NCBI GenBank assembly: GCA_963457665.1
Contig: OY735207.1
Coordinates: 49,983,054 to 50,047,053 of the forward strand
DNA: 64,000 nt
Direction of reading: 5' to 3'
DNA from: Thysanoteuthis rhombus
Taxonomy: Eukaryota > Mollusca > Cephalopoda > Oegopsida > Thysanoteuthidae
The translations under genes were made by a program, and so were the position numbers. Below the pieces are notes generated by a model that was not told where the DNA came from, did not search any database, and saw only the letters and a list, made by a program, of their open reading frames with translations. Positions 48,505-60,699 of the stretch are shown piece by piece. Numbering within the stretch: position 1 is the first letter of the stretch; each line of letters opens with the position of its first letter.

Positions 48505-48765
48505 ATTCATTCACTTATTGTGTGAACCAACACACACAGACACATCTCCAAGAGTTCTCAGTGAATATCAATGACATCTTGTAGAAAGATAGGCTATTTG
48601 CTTCAGGAGAATCCAGTAAATTTTGAGGCAGATCCTAAAATGTTTTTTGAGGGATCTTTTTCTTACATTAAGTCAATAGTCCAAGTAGGGAAAATTGAAG
48701 CATAGTTACCTCCACTTCATTCAGTTTGGTATGCCCTCTCTGGGTGCTTTTTAGTTATAGTATAT
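48505..48765 (+). repeat. Dispersed repeat family C, copy 4
   Basis: ACATCTCCAAGAGTTCTC, ATCAATGACATCTTGTAGAA, ATTTTGAGGCAGATCC, then CTTCATTCAGTTTGG and CTGGGTGCTTTTTAG, matching copies 1-3 in order. Here a CA-rich run rather than TA precedes the copy. Confidence 0.6.
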
Positions 48766-49059
48766 GATAATGATTTGAGTTGGATGTGTGTCTAGGAGGG
48801 GGTAGCAGTTATCGGCCCAAAAAGAATTGGTAAAGAGTCTTAATTTTGGCTGAGGCTATTAATGTTTATGCCTTTTGAGGAAATGCATAAATCCACTTCT
48901 CCCTGTGTTCTTTGCCTATTCCTGGATGAAATGTCTCGTTGCTGGTAAGCTTCAACAGTTGACAAAGGAAGACTACTTCGTCTGCCCAAGCAGTAGCAGC
49001 ACCAACATCCATTAATATATACGCACTCACTCACATGCATACTTTATGCGTGTGTGTAT

Positions 49060-50160
49060 GTGTATATATATATATATATACATACATACAAACACGCATT
49101 ATGTATTAACTGCATATATGTATGCATATCCAGGTTTCCACTTGATATCTGAAAGGAGAGCTTTCTTTTAAAAAACTCTCTAAGCTAAAATGGTGTGCAG
49201 TGAAGAAACCATTACAATTGATTTATGTGAAATATTTTTAGCCTTTCCCAAATTCAAAAAATGGTGATGATGGTACGTTTAGCTAAGTTGTCAGAGGTTG
49301 GTGTGGTAGGAGGCATAGGACATTGATGTGTATGAGAGAGAAAGGAGGAGGATGCGCCTTGCTTCTATAACAGTTCATTGTAAAACACATGCTGAATACC
49401 ATTTTGGGATTTTTTTTTTTTCCACTTCTTTTGTAAAAGCCAAACAATGGTGTGAAGCAAACTTTTGATTAGCTGGAATAATAGCATACGTAGGTATTAA
49501 TTACTAGTAATTGAAACATAAATATAATAGTGTCAGTTTCAGTACTCTAACCACTAAGCTCTCGCCAAGCTTTTCTTGCTGCTTCGTCATGTACAATATC
49601 TCATTAGCTTATCGTGAATAATATCAGACTGACCATTCACTGGCTTTATTGGCTTCATTGAAAAGTTCCTGCTATATCAAATTGTTGTTAAGTGAATGAA
49701 CAAGGGAGTGATCTGATAGCCAAAGAGGACCTCTTTCAGTCAATTTAAATTGGTATTTAGTCATCTAAAACCCCACCCCTGTCACTGCTGTGGCTGTAGT
49801 TCTTAATTGGAGATCTTATCACTCAATGCTAAAAATGATATATCCTTAATTATCTGCTTATTCTCAATGTTCGTGTTTTTTTTTTTTGTTTTTTTTTTTT
49901 TTTTCATTCAAACCCCTCCCCCACCATCTTCATGTTTTCTCTCTGCTTTGCCTCTTGGGCAAGGAAGGAGCCCCATATGTATTGCCTGGGGATTTATGTT
50001 CCAGATGGCACTTTACTATTTCACTAAAAAGAGTGAGTTCAGAAGTATTCCTTGATGTCTGCAGCAAGGTCAAAGTTCAAGTTATATATACAGGTATATT
50101 TTGAAGGGTGCGGTCGATTGGTTCAGGATTTCCCATATTTTTCAAAACCACATGGTTCAA
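49060..50160. other. AT-rich stretch with short simple repeats
   Basis: A TA/ACATA run at 49063-49100 and T runs around 49870-49905. No coding or mobile sequence is recognised. Confidence 0.5.
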
Positions 50161-50164
50161 GGTC

Positions 50165-50580
50165 TTATAATAATTTTTTTCTTCTTCGTTTTCATTTTTT
50201 CCTTTTTTTTTCTTTTTTTGCTTTTTTCTTTTTTTCTTTTTTCTCTTTTTTTTCTTTTTTTTCTCTTTTTTTCTTTTTTCTCTTTTTTTTCTTTTTTCTC
50301 TCTTTTTTCTCTTTTTTTTCTTTTTTCTCTTTTTTTCTTTTTTCTCTTTTTTTTCTCTTTTCTCTTTTTTTTTCTCTTTTTTTCCTTTTCTCTTTTTCTT
50401 TTTTCTTTCTTTCCTTTTTTCTTTCTTTCCTTTTTTTTCTTTCTTTCCTTTTTTTTCTTTCTTTCCTTTTTTTTCTTTCTTTCCTTTTTTTTCTTTCTTT
50501 CCTTTTTTTTCTTTCTTTCCTTTTTTTTCTTTCTTTCCTTTTTTTTCTTTCTTTCCTTTTTCTCTTTTTTTTTTTGCTTT
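50165..50580. repeat. T-rich polypyrimidine array with an 18-bp core
   Basis: The left part alternates TTTTTTC and TCTTTTTTTTC words. From about 50420 to 50560 an 18-bp unit, TTTTTTTTCTTTCTTTCC, repeats almost exactly. The plus-strand phenylalanine/leucine/serine frames (185 and 207 codons) are artefacts. Confidence 0.95.
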
Positions 50581-51424
50581 ATTTGCTTTGCTTATACTCA
50601 GTTACATAAATTTGTACAGCATTATCTTAATGGCTCTACATCAAAACCAACTCTAATCAAGGTACTCCTGCATATAAATATACGAGAGAGCCAGACAGTA
50701 GATACTGAATGTAAGGTGGCGTAATGTCTCAATTCCTGTTTTAAGATATTTCATACTCATTTGAATTATTCAAATAATTTATTCCAACACATTTATTACA
50801 ATCATTTGATATCCTATTCTATATATTAGTGTGAAAATTGAACATGCAATGAAAACTGTATTTCTATCAATTCTTGGAGAGGAAAAAGCCAGCATGCAAG
50901 TCAGGTTGAAAAATATCCTCTGCAATGAACAGGTTAAAAAGTTTTTGGTATGGAAATCTCTTGCTCTCTCACTCACTTTCCCCCCATTACCCACCCCATA
51001 AGAGTTCTTTGTTCGTAAAAATGCATCTGTTGTAATAGATATTCCTATTCATACATATTAATGTCACGTAGGCCTTTGTTTACTTTGATATGGATCTTAC
51101 AGTTGGGGGAAAGACGGAACAAGAATAAAAAAATACTAGAAAGTACAATACGCTTATGTGTGTGTGTGCATGACTGTTTTACAAAATTAAAGGTTCCCCT
51201 TTTTGGGGATTGTAAAAGCAGGGTGCTTTTAGTTGAGGGGAAAATGAAAATATTCATTATTTGTTATCATTCTGTATTTTATCATAAAAAGATTGATAAT
51301 GAAGATGCAGTGAAATGAGAATTTCGATAACCTGTACACCCCTCCCAATCAATATTTGAAAATTTAGTTTCTCTTGTGTGTACATGTGTGCGGGCAGGGT
51401 ACAAGCTTGTTTCAGAGGCCAATT

Positions 51425-51520
51425 TGCTAGTTTAGTGAATAAGATCCGCATCTGATGCACCACAACTATGGCCTTGTGCCAGACTAAACTAAGCATAGTA
51501 AGTAACAGGACACATTTGCG
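51425..51520 (+). repeat. SINE-like family B copy
   Basis: TGCTAGTTTAGTGAATAAGA (head), then GGCCTTGTGCCAGACTAAAC and TAAGCATAGTAAGTAAC (tail). It ends about 60 bases before a poly-T run (51582-51612). The head is degraded. Confidence 0.5.
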
Positions 51521-51578
51521 TATACTTTCCATGCAGTGACTAAAGGTTATTATCAGAGATCCTCTTCTATTTCTCTTC

Positions 51579-51581
<3 letters not shown>

Positions 51582-51612
<31 letters not shown>
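51582..51612. repeat. Poly-T run, 31 bases
   Basis: A pure T run. It could be the reverse-strand A-tail of a retroposed sequence, but no element body was recognised to its left. A similar run lies at 52828-52855, where it is followed by a CT-rich tract to about 52940. Confidence 0.9.
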
Positions 51613-51834
51613 CCTAGAAACCATCAACAAAGGCTAACATAGGTTTCTTCATTTCTTTAAGTTGGTCTTCCTTGCTGTGTCACACATACAAACTGCACCA
51701 CTGGAGCTAAAGGGCCAAAAATTTAAACATGTAGAAAAGAAAGTAGTTTGTTTTTGTTTTGTTTTTTTTACCCCATCTTGTAAGATTTTAGGGGTGAGTT
51801 CTATTGAGTGACTGACCAGACCTGTTTTCTTTTT

Positions 51835-51965
51835 TGATCCCCATCCACAAAACTTTTACCTATCCCATAATCCAGTGTAGGGTTGTTGGGGTACCACAGA
51901 TGATTTCATCAGGAGTGCATTAAGGGCAAGATAGCTTGACCCAGCCCATCCTGCTTCAGGTTGGT
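51835..51965 (-). repeat. Dispersed repeat family D, copy 2
   Basis: Reverse-complement match to 17825-17910 through CTATCTTGCCCTTAA, GATGAAATCATCTGTGGTA and CCCCAACAACCCTACACTGG, so the two copies are inverted relative to each other 34 kb apart. Confidence 0.5.
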
Positions 51966-53759
51966 TTGGAATCATTCGTCTGTCTCTTAGTTGGGTTACC
52001 TACCATAGCTAAAGAGTGTAGTCTGCACTACAATTTACCTTGGTGTGGGGGGCGGGCAGAGATGAATTAATTAATGTTTCTCCAAGAAATGGGCCTAGGT
52101 TCTTATGGATAAATGAAAAGCTAGAAATTATTTTGTTTAGTGAGAAAGGTATATTGTATGCTATAAGGTAGGTCCTTTGTGTCAAAGAGTAAGCTAAACA
52201 GTGAACACAAAAGAAAAGTTCTGGAAGGAAATTAAGAGTGCCACTCCATTGAACACACAAATGCTAAGAGTGAAATAGCCTTATGGTTGATGAGAGGGAA
52301 GTTTTTGTAGTCTGGATATAAGATCAAATCAGCCACAACATTTCCTTGAGCCAAAACCTAATCCTGAGCAACAATCCGAATTCTATGGTGGCCAAGTGAG
52401 GTGAGCAAACCATAGAAGTAAAGTTTGAAGCTAGCTGAGATTGGTGAAAGAAGCCGTCTCCCCAGTTTGAAGGTGCAAGGTAAAACAGCTAGTGTTGATG
52501 TAGATGTAAGAATATTACAATTCACTGATGGTTAAGATATTGATTAGCATTTTTTAGCGACAAAGTATTTTTTGTTAAGGTATGTGCATCAATTTTTTTT
52601 TTTTATATAGAACTACTGCTATTGGACATTCAGTATACTACAGTATAGTTTTTATATGCACTCAGAAAACGAATCTGTCGTGGTTTGAAACTAAACATGC
52701 AATATCTCCGAGGTATGCCTGTAATTAACTACAAACTTCAAATATTTAGAGGCTGGTTGCTGATGAAATTCATAGTGGCTGATAACATACTGAGAAAAGG
52801 TTCATAACCTTTTGATTCAACTGATTCTTTTTTTTTTTTTTTTTTTTTTTTTTTTCCCTCTTTCGTCTTTTTCTCTTTTCTTTTTCTTTTCTCTCTCCCT
52901 TTTTCTCCTCCGTCTCCTTTTTTCTCCTCCATCTCCCCTTCTTCCTTCTGTTCTTTATTGCATCTAAATGTCAGAGATTGTTATTTGAATGATTTTTAAT
53001 GAAATAAGCAATATTTTTATTTGATTTATTGTAATAGAATAAGTGATATTTTCAATGAATTGAGAAATATTTCAATTAAATGAATGTTGAAGAATAAAGA
53101 AAAAATATTGGTACGATATATTTCTTAGATTTTTAGATATATATCTGGAGAATTTAGGTGTTTTGAGATGTTTTTTTTTTTTTTTGCTCAATTTACAATG
53201 TAAACTTGAGATTAAAGTTGGCTGCACTGAAATTTCACAAGAAAGGAACTAGCATATGTATGGTCTGACTTTCAGGCTTGTTTTGTTTTTTGTTTTTAAC
53301 CCTGTGCTACTATTGCTATTTCACACACAAATACTAAATTCGCTTTCACATTACTTTAAATTGCAGTTTACTGAATAACAAAGCCTTGAATTATTTGCAA
53401 ACATTACAATCAAATTTATTTTGCAGCATTTCTGTTTTGTAACAAAAAAAGGAAAAAGATTTTAAATAGATTATTATTTTACACTTTATTATAGGAATCA
53501 ACTTTTTCGGTTTCTTTCCCATGTTTGTCATTGAATTACGAGTAAACAGTTTTTTTTTTTCTCCTTTGCCTCTCGGGCATTCACAGCCTTTAGGCATGTT
53601 ATTAATGATGACAGCAGCTGATTTTTCTACGGAAGATATTTTCAACTCTTTTTCTTTCTTTATATCTGATTTTTCTCTCTTTCTCTCGTGTGTCTTCTTT
53701 TCTATTCACTTTTCATGCTCTTACTACATTCCGTTGCTTCCTTTCCCTCCTTTTTTATT

Positions 53760-54232
53760 GCTTTCTTTTTCTCTTTCTTTCTCCTCTCTCCCACTCTCTC
53801 TCTCTCCCACTCTCTCTCCCTCCCTCCTACTCTCTCTCCCTCCCTCCCTCTCCCTCTCCAACCCCCACCCCCTCCACACTCTCTCTCTCTCCTCCACACT
53901 CTCTCTCTCCTCCACACTCTCTCTCTCTCCTCCACACTCTCTCTCTCTCCTCCACACTCTCTCTCTCTCCTCCACACTCTCTCCCTCTCCTCCACACTCT
54001 CTCCCTCTCCTCCCGCACTCTCCCTCTCCTCCCGCACTCTCCCTCTCCTCCCGCACTCTCCCTCTCCTCCCGCACTCTCCCTCTCCTCCCGCACTCTCCC
54101 TCTCCTCCCGCACTCTCCCTCTCCTCCCGCACTCTCCCTCTCCTCCCGCACTCTCTCTCTCCTCCCACTCTCTTTCTCTCCCACTCTCTTTCTCTCCCAC
54201 TCTCTTTCTTTCTTTCTCTCTCTTTCCATCAC
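53760..54232. repeat. CT-rich array with 20-bp and 19-bp units
   Basis: The left part has a CTCTCTCTCTCCTCCACACT unit of about 20 bp; the right part switches to a 19-bp CGCACTCTCCCTCTCCTCC unit repeated about eight times. All frames over it (up to 273 codons, both strands) are repeat artefacts. Confidence 0.93.
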
Positions 54233-54642
54233 TTTGGTACTTTACCCCCCCACTACCCCAACACTTACAATCTTCCTCTCTCCCCATCCCCATCATTTTC
54301 TCCCTTCTCCTTCCACTCCTCGTATTTTTCTCCATCCCTTGAAAATTGTGAGATAAAATGCAGGCAGGGTTGGGTGTTTAAAGCAATTTACCTTGTTGAG
54401 AAAACTCTCCTAATCTCTCCCCCCCCTCCTGCTGGGTAGACCATATTCAGTGTCAGTCTTGCTGTCACAAGTCCAGTTATTTAATACCATTTGCTGCAAA
54501 CTATTTGAAAAATAGATTTATTTCTATTGGAAGAAAAATTAAAAATAGATCTTCCCTCCCCACTCACTCTAGTGGCTATTTTCCTGTTTCAGCCTGTTCA
54601 CATAGGATTGTAAATGCATGAAAGTTCTTCCATGTGAATAGG

Positions 54643-54647
<5 letters not shown>

Positions 54648-54692
<45 letters not shown>
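54648..54692. repeat. (TA)n microsatellite
   Basis: About 22 TA units. Confidence 0.95.
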
Positions 54693-54693
<1 letters not shown>

Positions 54694-54879
54694 TACTTTT
54701 TCTTTCCCCCTATTTTGATCAGTTGACATGTTTTGTTATTCTTCCTATGACATCATGGAAATGCCATCAGTGGATCTCAAGTGATTAAAATATTCTATTT
54801 CTGTATTCATTCACATTCTGAACCCTAATCAATTTTCTGAAAGAGGCCTAAGACAAAAGTAATGTTAGACATTGAAGTC

Positions 54880-55450
54880 CACTAAAAGACCATGAGAATA
54901 GAGGTGAAGGCTCTAGAAGAGGTTGGCAAATATACCTATCTAGGACCATGGAAATGAAATAAAACAATACAAAACAATAGGTTGGAAAACATTTGGTATG
55001 AATAGACATATTAAAGAGCACCATGCCAAAGTGCTTGAAGCTTAAAGTATACAATTGATGCATAATACTATGATATGGATGTGAAACTTGGAAATTAACA
55101 GAGTACCAACTCGGAATAGCAGAGAGCCATGGGAAGAGCAATGCTAGGGATAAATTGAAGGGATAGAAAAAGATCAACATAGATCAGGAGGAAGACTAGA
55201 ATGGAATTTATAAACCAAGTATTAAGCATCAAAAATGGAGATAGGTTGGACACTTGACTTGAAAAGATAACAATAGATGGAGCAAAAGACTGATTGATGT
55301 CCATGGGATAGTAAACATAGTAAGAAAAGATCAGACCCAAGATGGATAGATGAGAGAGAAAGGTTTGCCATTGAGGCATGGTGAAGGTCAGCACAATCAC
55401 GGTTGTCATGGTAGATTGTAAAGGTCTTTGTCCAATAGTGGACTTGTAAT
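54880..55450 (+). mobile_element. Decayed non-LTR retrotransposon, reverse-transcriptase C-terminal part
   Basis: Pieces of a LINE-type ORF2 C-terminus are readable across shifting plus frames. In order they are EEVGKYTYL, QRAMGRAMLGIN, RDRKRS, IRRKTRMEFINQVLSIKNGD and a 3' end like VKVFVQ-WT, just before the sequence GTCCAATAGTGGAC. Several stops and frameshifts break it. The same 3' motif (a VYVQ then WT ending) occurs at 62404 and 23604. It is non-functional. Confidence 0.6.
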
Positions 55451-55458
55451 GGCTGATT

Positions 55459-55585
<127 letters not shown>

Positions 55586-56069
55586 ATGTGTGTGTTATGT
55601 TCAGGATTAAGTCTGTTTGAAGAAAGCTGTGGAAGAATAGATATGCAATTTATATTGTAAATGACATTATTTGAAGTGTTTCAGTGTCTCGTTACAAAAT
55701 TTTGCTTCAGTCAGTAATAGGAACTGACAAACAACAATTTTAATTAGAAGCTAATTAGGAATTGTGTTAGTTACTACTTGGGATTTAATTATCAATTTGT
55801 CCCTGATGAATGAATTTCTCTCTTTATTACTGTTAATGACTGGGGGGGGGGGATAAGAAGATCTTGTTGCACCAGTCTCCCAAACTTCAAATCTCTTTAA
55901 AATGAACTGATATTAAAAATTAGCACTTTACTTTTAGATAATCATTATTACTTGACCTGCTTTATATGGTACAAGGCCTGGGAAATCCTGGCCACTATCT
56001 GGACTCTAACACCAACCTCAAACACAGTTGTGAAATATGCAATTTTTTTCTGACACAAGGCAGGCCACA

Positions 56070-56195
56070 AGTTATTTACTAAATTTAGCATAGTCTAGCA
56101 CAAGGTCACATGGATGGAATATCCAGTGAGGATCGAATTCTTTACTTGAGCAAAGTTGTCTTTTGAATGATTTTGTTAACCATGATACTACAGTA
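56070..56195 (-). repeat. SINE-like family B copy, minus orientation
   Basis: On the minus strand: ATCATGGTTAACAAAATC (A-box region), ATTCGATCCTCACTGG (B-box region), GACCTTGTGCTAGACTATGC and TAAATTTAGTAAATAACTTG. This is the best-preserved copy of the family and defines its order. Confidence 0.55.
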
Positions 56196-56719
56196 GGCGT
56201 TCATTTCCTTTTATTCCATTGGAGGTACCCCTATGGGAAGGAAGATTGTGCTCTAATCCAAGGATAATAATCGGTATTCAAAATCCTGGCACCACACATT
56301 TACTGTTCAACTCCTGTACAAGTCTGCTGTCGACTTTGTTTTCGTACCATACAATCCTCACCAAATCTGATGGAGCGAACTCTTCATTGTTTGTCCGTCC
56401 CATCACATTAAACCAAACCCATATGTAAAATAAGCATTTTCCCTATTGTGACTTGAAATCATGACCAAATGATTAGTTGCTGGCTCTCTTACCACCTTGG
56501 CCAAACTAAAATCTCACATTTGTGCAAAAATTTATCTTTGTCAGATAAGCTAAATAATAGATGGATACATTTGTGCTAAAAAATATATATTTTTTATAAT
56601 CTTTTATGTATACAAAACAAAAGTTGCAGTTATCATCTTTAGTCAGATTAGAAATAGGAGTGAAGTTTGACCCTGCAGTATCCAGGCTTATTTCAGATAC
56701 TAACCAGGCCTAGATTCTA

Positions 56720-56850
56720 GATATTTACTAAGCTTAGCTTAATACAGCACAATACCATACATTTGAAACACTCTGTGAGGAGTAAAATCACTTCAATAGC
56801 AATGGTCCTTTTCCATTATAGATGCTTGTTAACCATTAATTTATAGAAGG
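56720..56850 (-). repeat. SINE-like family B copy, minus orientation
   Basis: On the minus strand: TTAATGGTTAACAAGCATC, TTTTACTCCTCACAGAG, GGTATTGTGCTGTATTAAGC, TAAGCTTAGTAAATATC. It lies 520 bp from the previous copy and in the same orientation. Confidence 0.5.
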
Positions 56851-57290
56851 CGCATTCTACTTGTCAGTTCTATAAAAAATAAATTGTGACTTTTCATCAT
56901 ATTCCCTCAGATGATTTTTTTTTTTTTTTTCAATCAATTGTGACATGAGCTTTGTATTTTGTGACAAATTTAAATGGGATTATCTTATCCATAAATCTAT
57001 GTTCAGGCATGTTACTATAATATTTGAAGGCCCTCAAACATGAATGGTAGATTAAGACCATTAGAGATCAGAAGAAGTAGCTAATTCACAAGGGTTTCAT
57101 TGAAAATAGTATTACTTTGATTTGACCAATTTGGGCACAAGGCCAGATACTTGTGTATACAATGAAGATGAAATTCATTGCCATGGCTTCCAAGACCAAC
57201 ACATTTTCCTCTCTGTATTGTTTGATTGGTTGGCTTTATGATTTAGTAGACATTTGGGGTGCTTAACTAAAACATACATGGGTTCTTGCT

Positions 57291-57672
57291 CTTCCGTCTC
57301 CCCCTCTGCTCTTCCGTCTCCCCCTCTGCTCTTCCGTCTCCCTCTCTGCCCTTCCGTCTCCCTCTCTGCTCTTCCGTCTCCCTCTCTGCTCTTCCGTCTC
57401 CCTCTCTGCCCTTCCGTCTCCCTCTCTGCCCTTCCGTCTCCCCCTCTGCCCTTCCGTCTCCCCCTCTGCCCTTCCGTCTCCCTCTCTGCCCTTCCGTCTC
57501 CCCCTCTGCCCTTCCGTCTCCCTCTCTGCCCTTCCGTCTCCCTCTCTGCCCTTCCGTCTCCCTCTCTGCCCTTCCGTCTCCCTCTCTGCCCTTCCGTCTC
57601 CCCCTCTGCCCTTCCGTCTCCCCCTCTGCCCTTCCGTCTCCCCCTCTGCCCTTCCGTCTCCCCCTCTGCCCT
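57291..57672. repeat. 20-bp minisatellite, about 19 units, highly uniform
   Basis: Unit CTTCCGTCTCCCTCTCTGCC, with variants only at two positions (CTCTCT/CCCTCT and GCC/GCT). Frames of 146-184 codons on both strands reflect a 60-bp (20-codon) translation period without stops, not genes. Confidence 0.96.
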
Positions 57673-58094
57673 TTGTGTATTTTCTTTCTTTCTTTCTTTT
57701 TTTTCTCCATGGTAAGTTTCCTGTAACAAGCCTCATCCACTCAGCACTATATATTATAATCTAAATCTTACAAACAGTAAAATACTCTAGCTACAAGCTG
57801 GAGGTCTCTAACACAATATTGATTGGCAGCATGATTTAATATTCAGTATAAAATAAATTTGAAGAATGTTACTAAAGATGGAGAATAAAGAAATTATCAT
57901 GAAAGCATGGAGCAGAAAATAATATTTAGCACATAAGTCGTTTCCTAGAAGCTTGTACAAAAAATGAATACCAAAAAGATAAATATGAAGGTTAGGTAGG
58001 GATTTATTAAAAAGTATGATTTTGTTTCGACTTGTATATCTCACAGTCGGATAGACAGCCTTCCCGAGGTAATCCATTTAGTTTCCTATTTCCA

Positions 58095-58800
58095 ATTTGG
58101 AGCTATTTTATTTTATAAACTTGTGCGTTTACTGTATATCTTATTGGCATGGTGTGCGTCCAAGTATAAATGGGCTGGATGCCAAGGAAGGAAGCAGGGT
58201 TGCGAGTTACCTCCCCTCTTCTTTCCTCTTTAGAATGATTGACGTTGAATGATATTAGACCTAAGGGTAAAGTCCCTACGTCTGCAGAGGGTTTGGAAAG
58301 GGATCCACGTAGGGTGTTGATAGCTGCCCTTGTCCAGGAGAGCAACAGGCGGTAAAGCTACAGGTTGCTCAGGAAGGAAACTGGGTTCATTGGTGGTGAC
58401 TAGGGTGGGTTCAGGGCTCATTCGTAGAGTGCTGATGCAGGTGTTGGGTTAGAGGGTTAGGCAACTGCTGGTTTGTAGGTAATCACCCAACTTTGACTGA
58501 TTGAAAAGATGAGTCACACCCTTACTTTCTGTAAGGGTTTAAACCTGCAAGGCAGGGTGGAACCAACCAACTGGCTGCCCCAAGGGATACCGAAAGGGAA
58601 GAGATATTCAGAATGGGGTGTGGGGTAGTTATCCATACCACTGGGTAATCACCCTGCAGAAAATTAGACATTTGCATTGGTGACATAAAAATCAATGGCA
58701 CATTAGAATAGATGGCACCAATTTCTTTTGACAGGACCATATGCTGGACCCTTTTCCTGAATGGGATTGTAGTTCTTGGAGTGTGAGGGTGCCCTGTCTG
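58095..58800 (-). other. GC-richer anonymous segment with open minus frames
   Basis: More balanced in base composition than its surroundings. Minus-strand frames of about 70 non-repetitive codons (right part of 58522-58896), 63 codons (58230-58421) and 80 codons (58103-58345) overlap or follow one another. The first includes LIFMSPMQMSNFLQGDYPVV. I recognise no domain. It could be a decayed retroelement or an untranslated exon. The start of the 58522-58896 frame runs into the adjacent CT array and is certainly false. Confidence 0.3.
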
Positions 58801-58849
58801 TCTCTTTACTGTCTTGCATTTTTGATCTCTTTCCCTTCTTGAAAGCATT

Positions 58850-60187
58850 CTCTCACTCTCACTTCTTACTCTCTTTCTCTCACTCTCACTTCTCACTCTC
58901 TTTCTCTCACTCTCACTTCTTACTCTCTTTCTCTCACTCTCACTTCTTACTCTCTTTCTCTCACTCTCACTTCTTACTCTCTTTCTCTCACTCTCACTTC
59001 TTACTCTCTTTCTCTCACTCTCACTTCTTACTCTCTTTCTCTCACTCTCACTTCTTACTCTCTTTCTCTCACTTCTTACTCTCTTTCTCTCACTTCTTAC
59101 TCTCTTTCTCTCACTCTCACTTCTTACTCTCTTTCTCTCACTCTCACTTCTTACTCTCTTTCTCTCACTCTCACTTCTTACTCTCTTTCTCTCACTCTCA
59201 CTTCTTACTCTCTTTCTCTCACTCTCACTTCTTACTCTCTTTCTCTCACTCTCACTTCTTACTCTCTCTCACTCTCACCTCTTCCTCTCTCTCACTCTCA
59301 CCCTCTCTCACTCTCACCTCTTCCTCTCTCTCACTCTCACCTCTTCCTCTCTCTCACTCTCACCTCTTCCTCTCTCTCACTCTCACCTCTTCCTCTCTCT
59401 CACTCTCACCTCTTCCTCTCTCTCACTCTCACCCTCTCTCTCTCCCCTTCCTCTCTCTCTCCCCTTCCTCTCTCTCTCGCTCCCCTTCCTCTCTCTCTCT
59501 CCCCTTCCTCTCTCTCTCTCCCCTTCCTCTCTTTCTCTCTCTCTCTCTTTTTCTCTTTCTCTCTCTCTTTTTCTCTTTCTCTCTCTCTCTCTCTTTCTCT
59601 CTTTCTCTCTCCCTTTCTCTCTTTCTCTCTCTCCCTTTCTCTCTTTCTCTCTCTCCCTTTCTCTCTTTCTCTCTCTCCCTTTCTCTCTTTCTCTTTCCTC
59701 TCTCTCTCCCTTTCCTCTCTCTCTCCCTTTCCTCTCTCTCTCCCTTTCCTCTCTCTCTCCCTTTCCTCTCTCTCTCCCTTTCCTCTCTCTCTCCCTTTCC
59801 TCTCTCTCTCCCTTTCCTCTCTCTCTCCCTTTCCTCTCTCTCTCCCTTTCCTCTCTTTCTCTCTCTCCCTTTCCTCTCTTTCTCTCTCTCCCTTTCTCTC
59901 TTTCTCTCTCTCCCTTTCTCTCTTTCTCTCTCTCCCTTTCTCTCTTTCTCTCTCTCCCTTTCTCTCTTTCTCTCTCTCCCTTTCTCTCTTTCTCTCTCTC
60001 CCTTTCTCTCTTTCCCTTTCCTCTCTCTCTCTTTCCCTTTCCTCTCTCTCTCTTTCCCTTTCCTCTCTCTCTCTCCCTTTCCTCTCTCTCTCTCTCCCTT
60101 TCCTCTCTCTCTCTCTCCTTTTCCTCTCTCTCTCTCCCTTTCCTCTCTCTCTCTCTCTCCCTTTCCTCTCTCTCTCTCTCTCTCTCC
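58850..60187. repeat. 1.3-kb pyrimidine array: 27-bp units then CT/CCCTTTC
   Basis: From 58850 to about 59265 a 27-bp unit (CTTACTCTCTTTCTCTCAC followed by TCTCACTT) repeats about 15 times. It then changes to CTCTCACCTCTTC units and finally to CTCTCTCCCTTTCCTCT types. Frames of 480 codons (+) and 268-280 codons (-) are artefacts. Confidence 0.95.
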
Positions 60188-60537
60188 ATTTTTGCTTACC
60201 TACCACAAGAGGTTTTAACATTTTCTGTCCTCCTACTGGCCGTTCCAATTAGACCTCGCCCCCTCCATCAATACCAATGGAGATCTTTCTTCATGTGATA
60301 CCAGTCCAACCTTTTACCCTAGGGATTTCCTGCCCAGGATTTACTCCAGAAAATAATCTATTCCCCCCCTTTTTTTTCTTGTTCATCCATTTGGCAGCAG
60401 TCATTCATTTCCAGGGATTCTTGTTTTGTAATCCCTTTCTTTTCTTTTTAGATCTACTTCTTATGTGCTCAGTGTATAAAGAACTGTATTACTACTTATA
60501 TGGACCACATTTTCGTATAAAAAGGCCCTACAATTGT

Positions 60538-60542
60538 ATGTA

Positions 60543-60573
<31 letters not shown>

Positions 60574-60574
60574 G

Positions 60575-60624
<50 letters not shown>
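60538..60624. repeat. (TG)n/(TA)n/(TG)n compound microsatellite
   Basis: TG, TA, GTATGTA, TA and TG blocks in near-palindromic order. Confidence 0.95.
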
Positions 60625-60625
<1 letters not shown>

Positions 60626-60699
60626 TGGCATCGAAATAACTGATTCTATCTTCTTCCTTCTGGCCAAACACAACATATATCTGTGCCTTTGCATTAATG

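Noticed and set aside
24760-49020. Repeat shared between 24760-24960 and 48780-49020
   Set aside because: Only short words such as ATCTACTTCT/ATCCACTTCT and GGCTATGGATAAAT/CCTGGATGAAAT look alike; too weak without an alignment.
52558-52579. 22-nt microexon between TTTTTTAG and GTATGT
   Set aside because: Splice sites look fair, but the frame expected from 47857 reads a stop, and both sites lie in T-rich sequence where chance matches are likely.
57175-57740. Frames with a regular GRAEGETEGQRGRRK pattern
   Set aside because: Produced by the 20-bp minisatellite. A collagen- or histone-like protein was considered but all frames are equally open.
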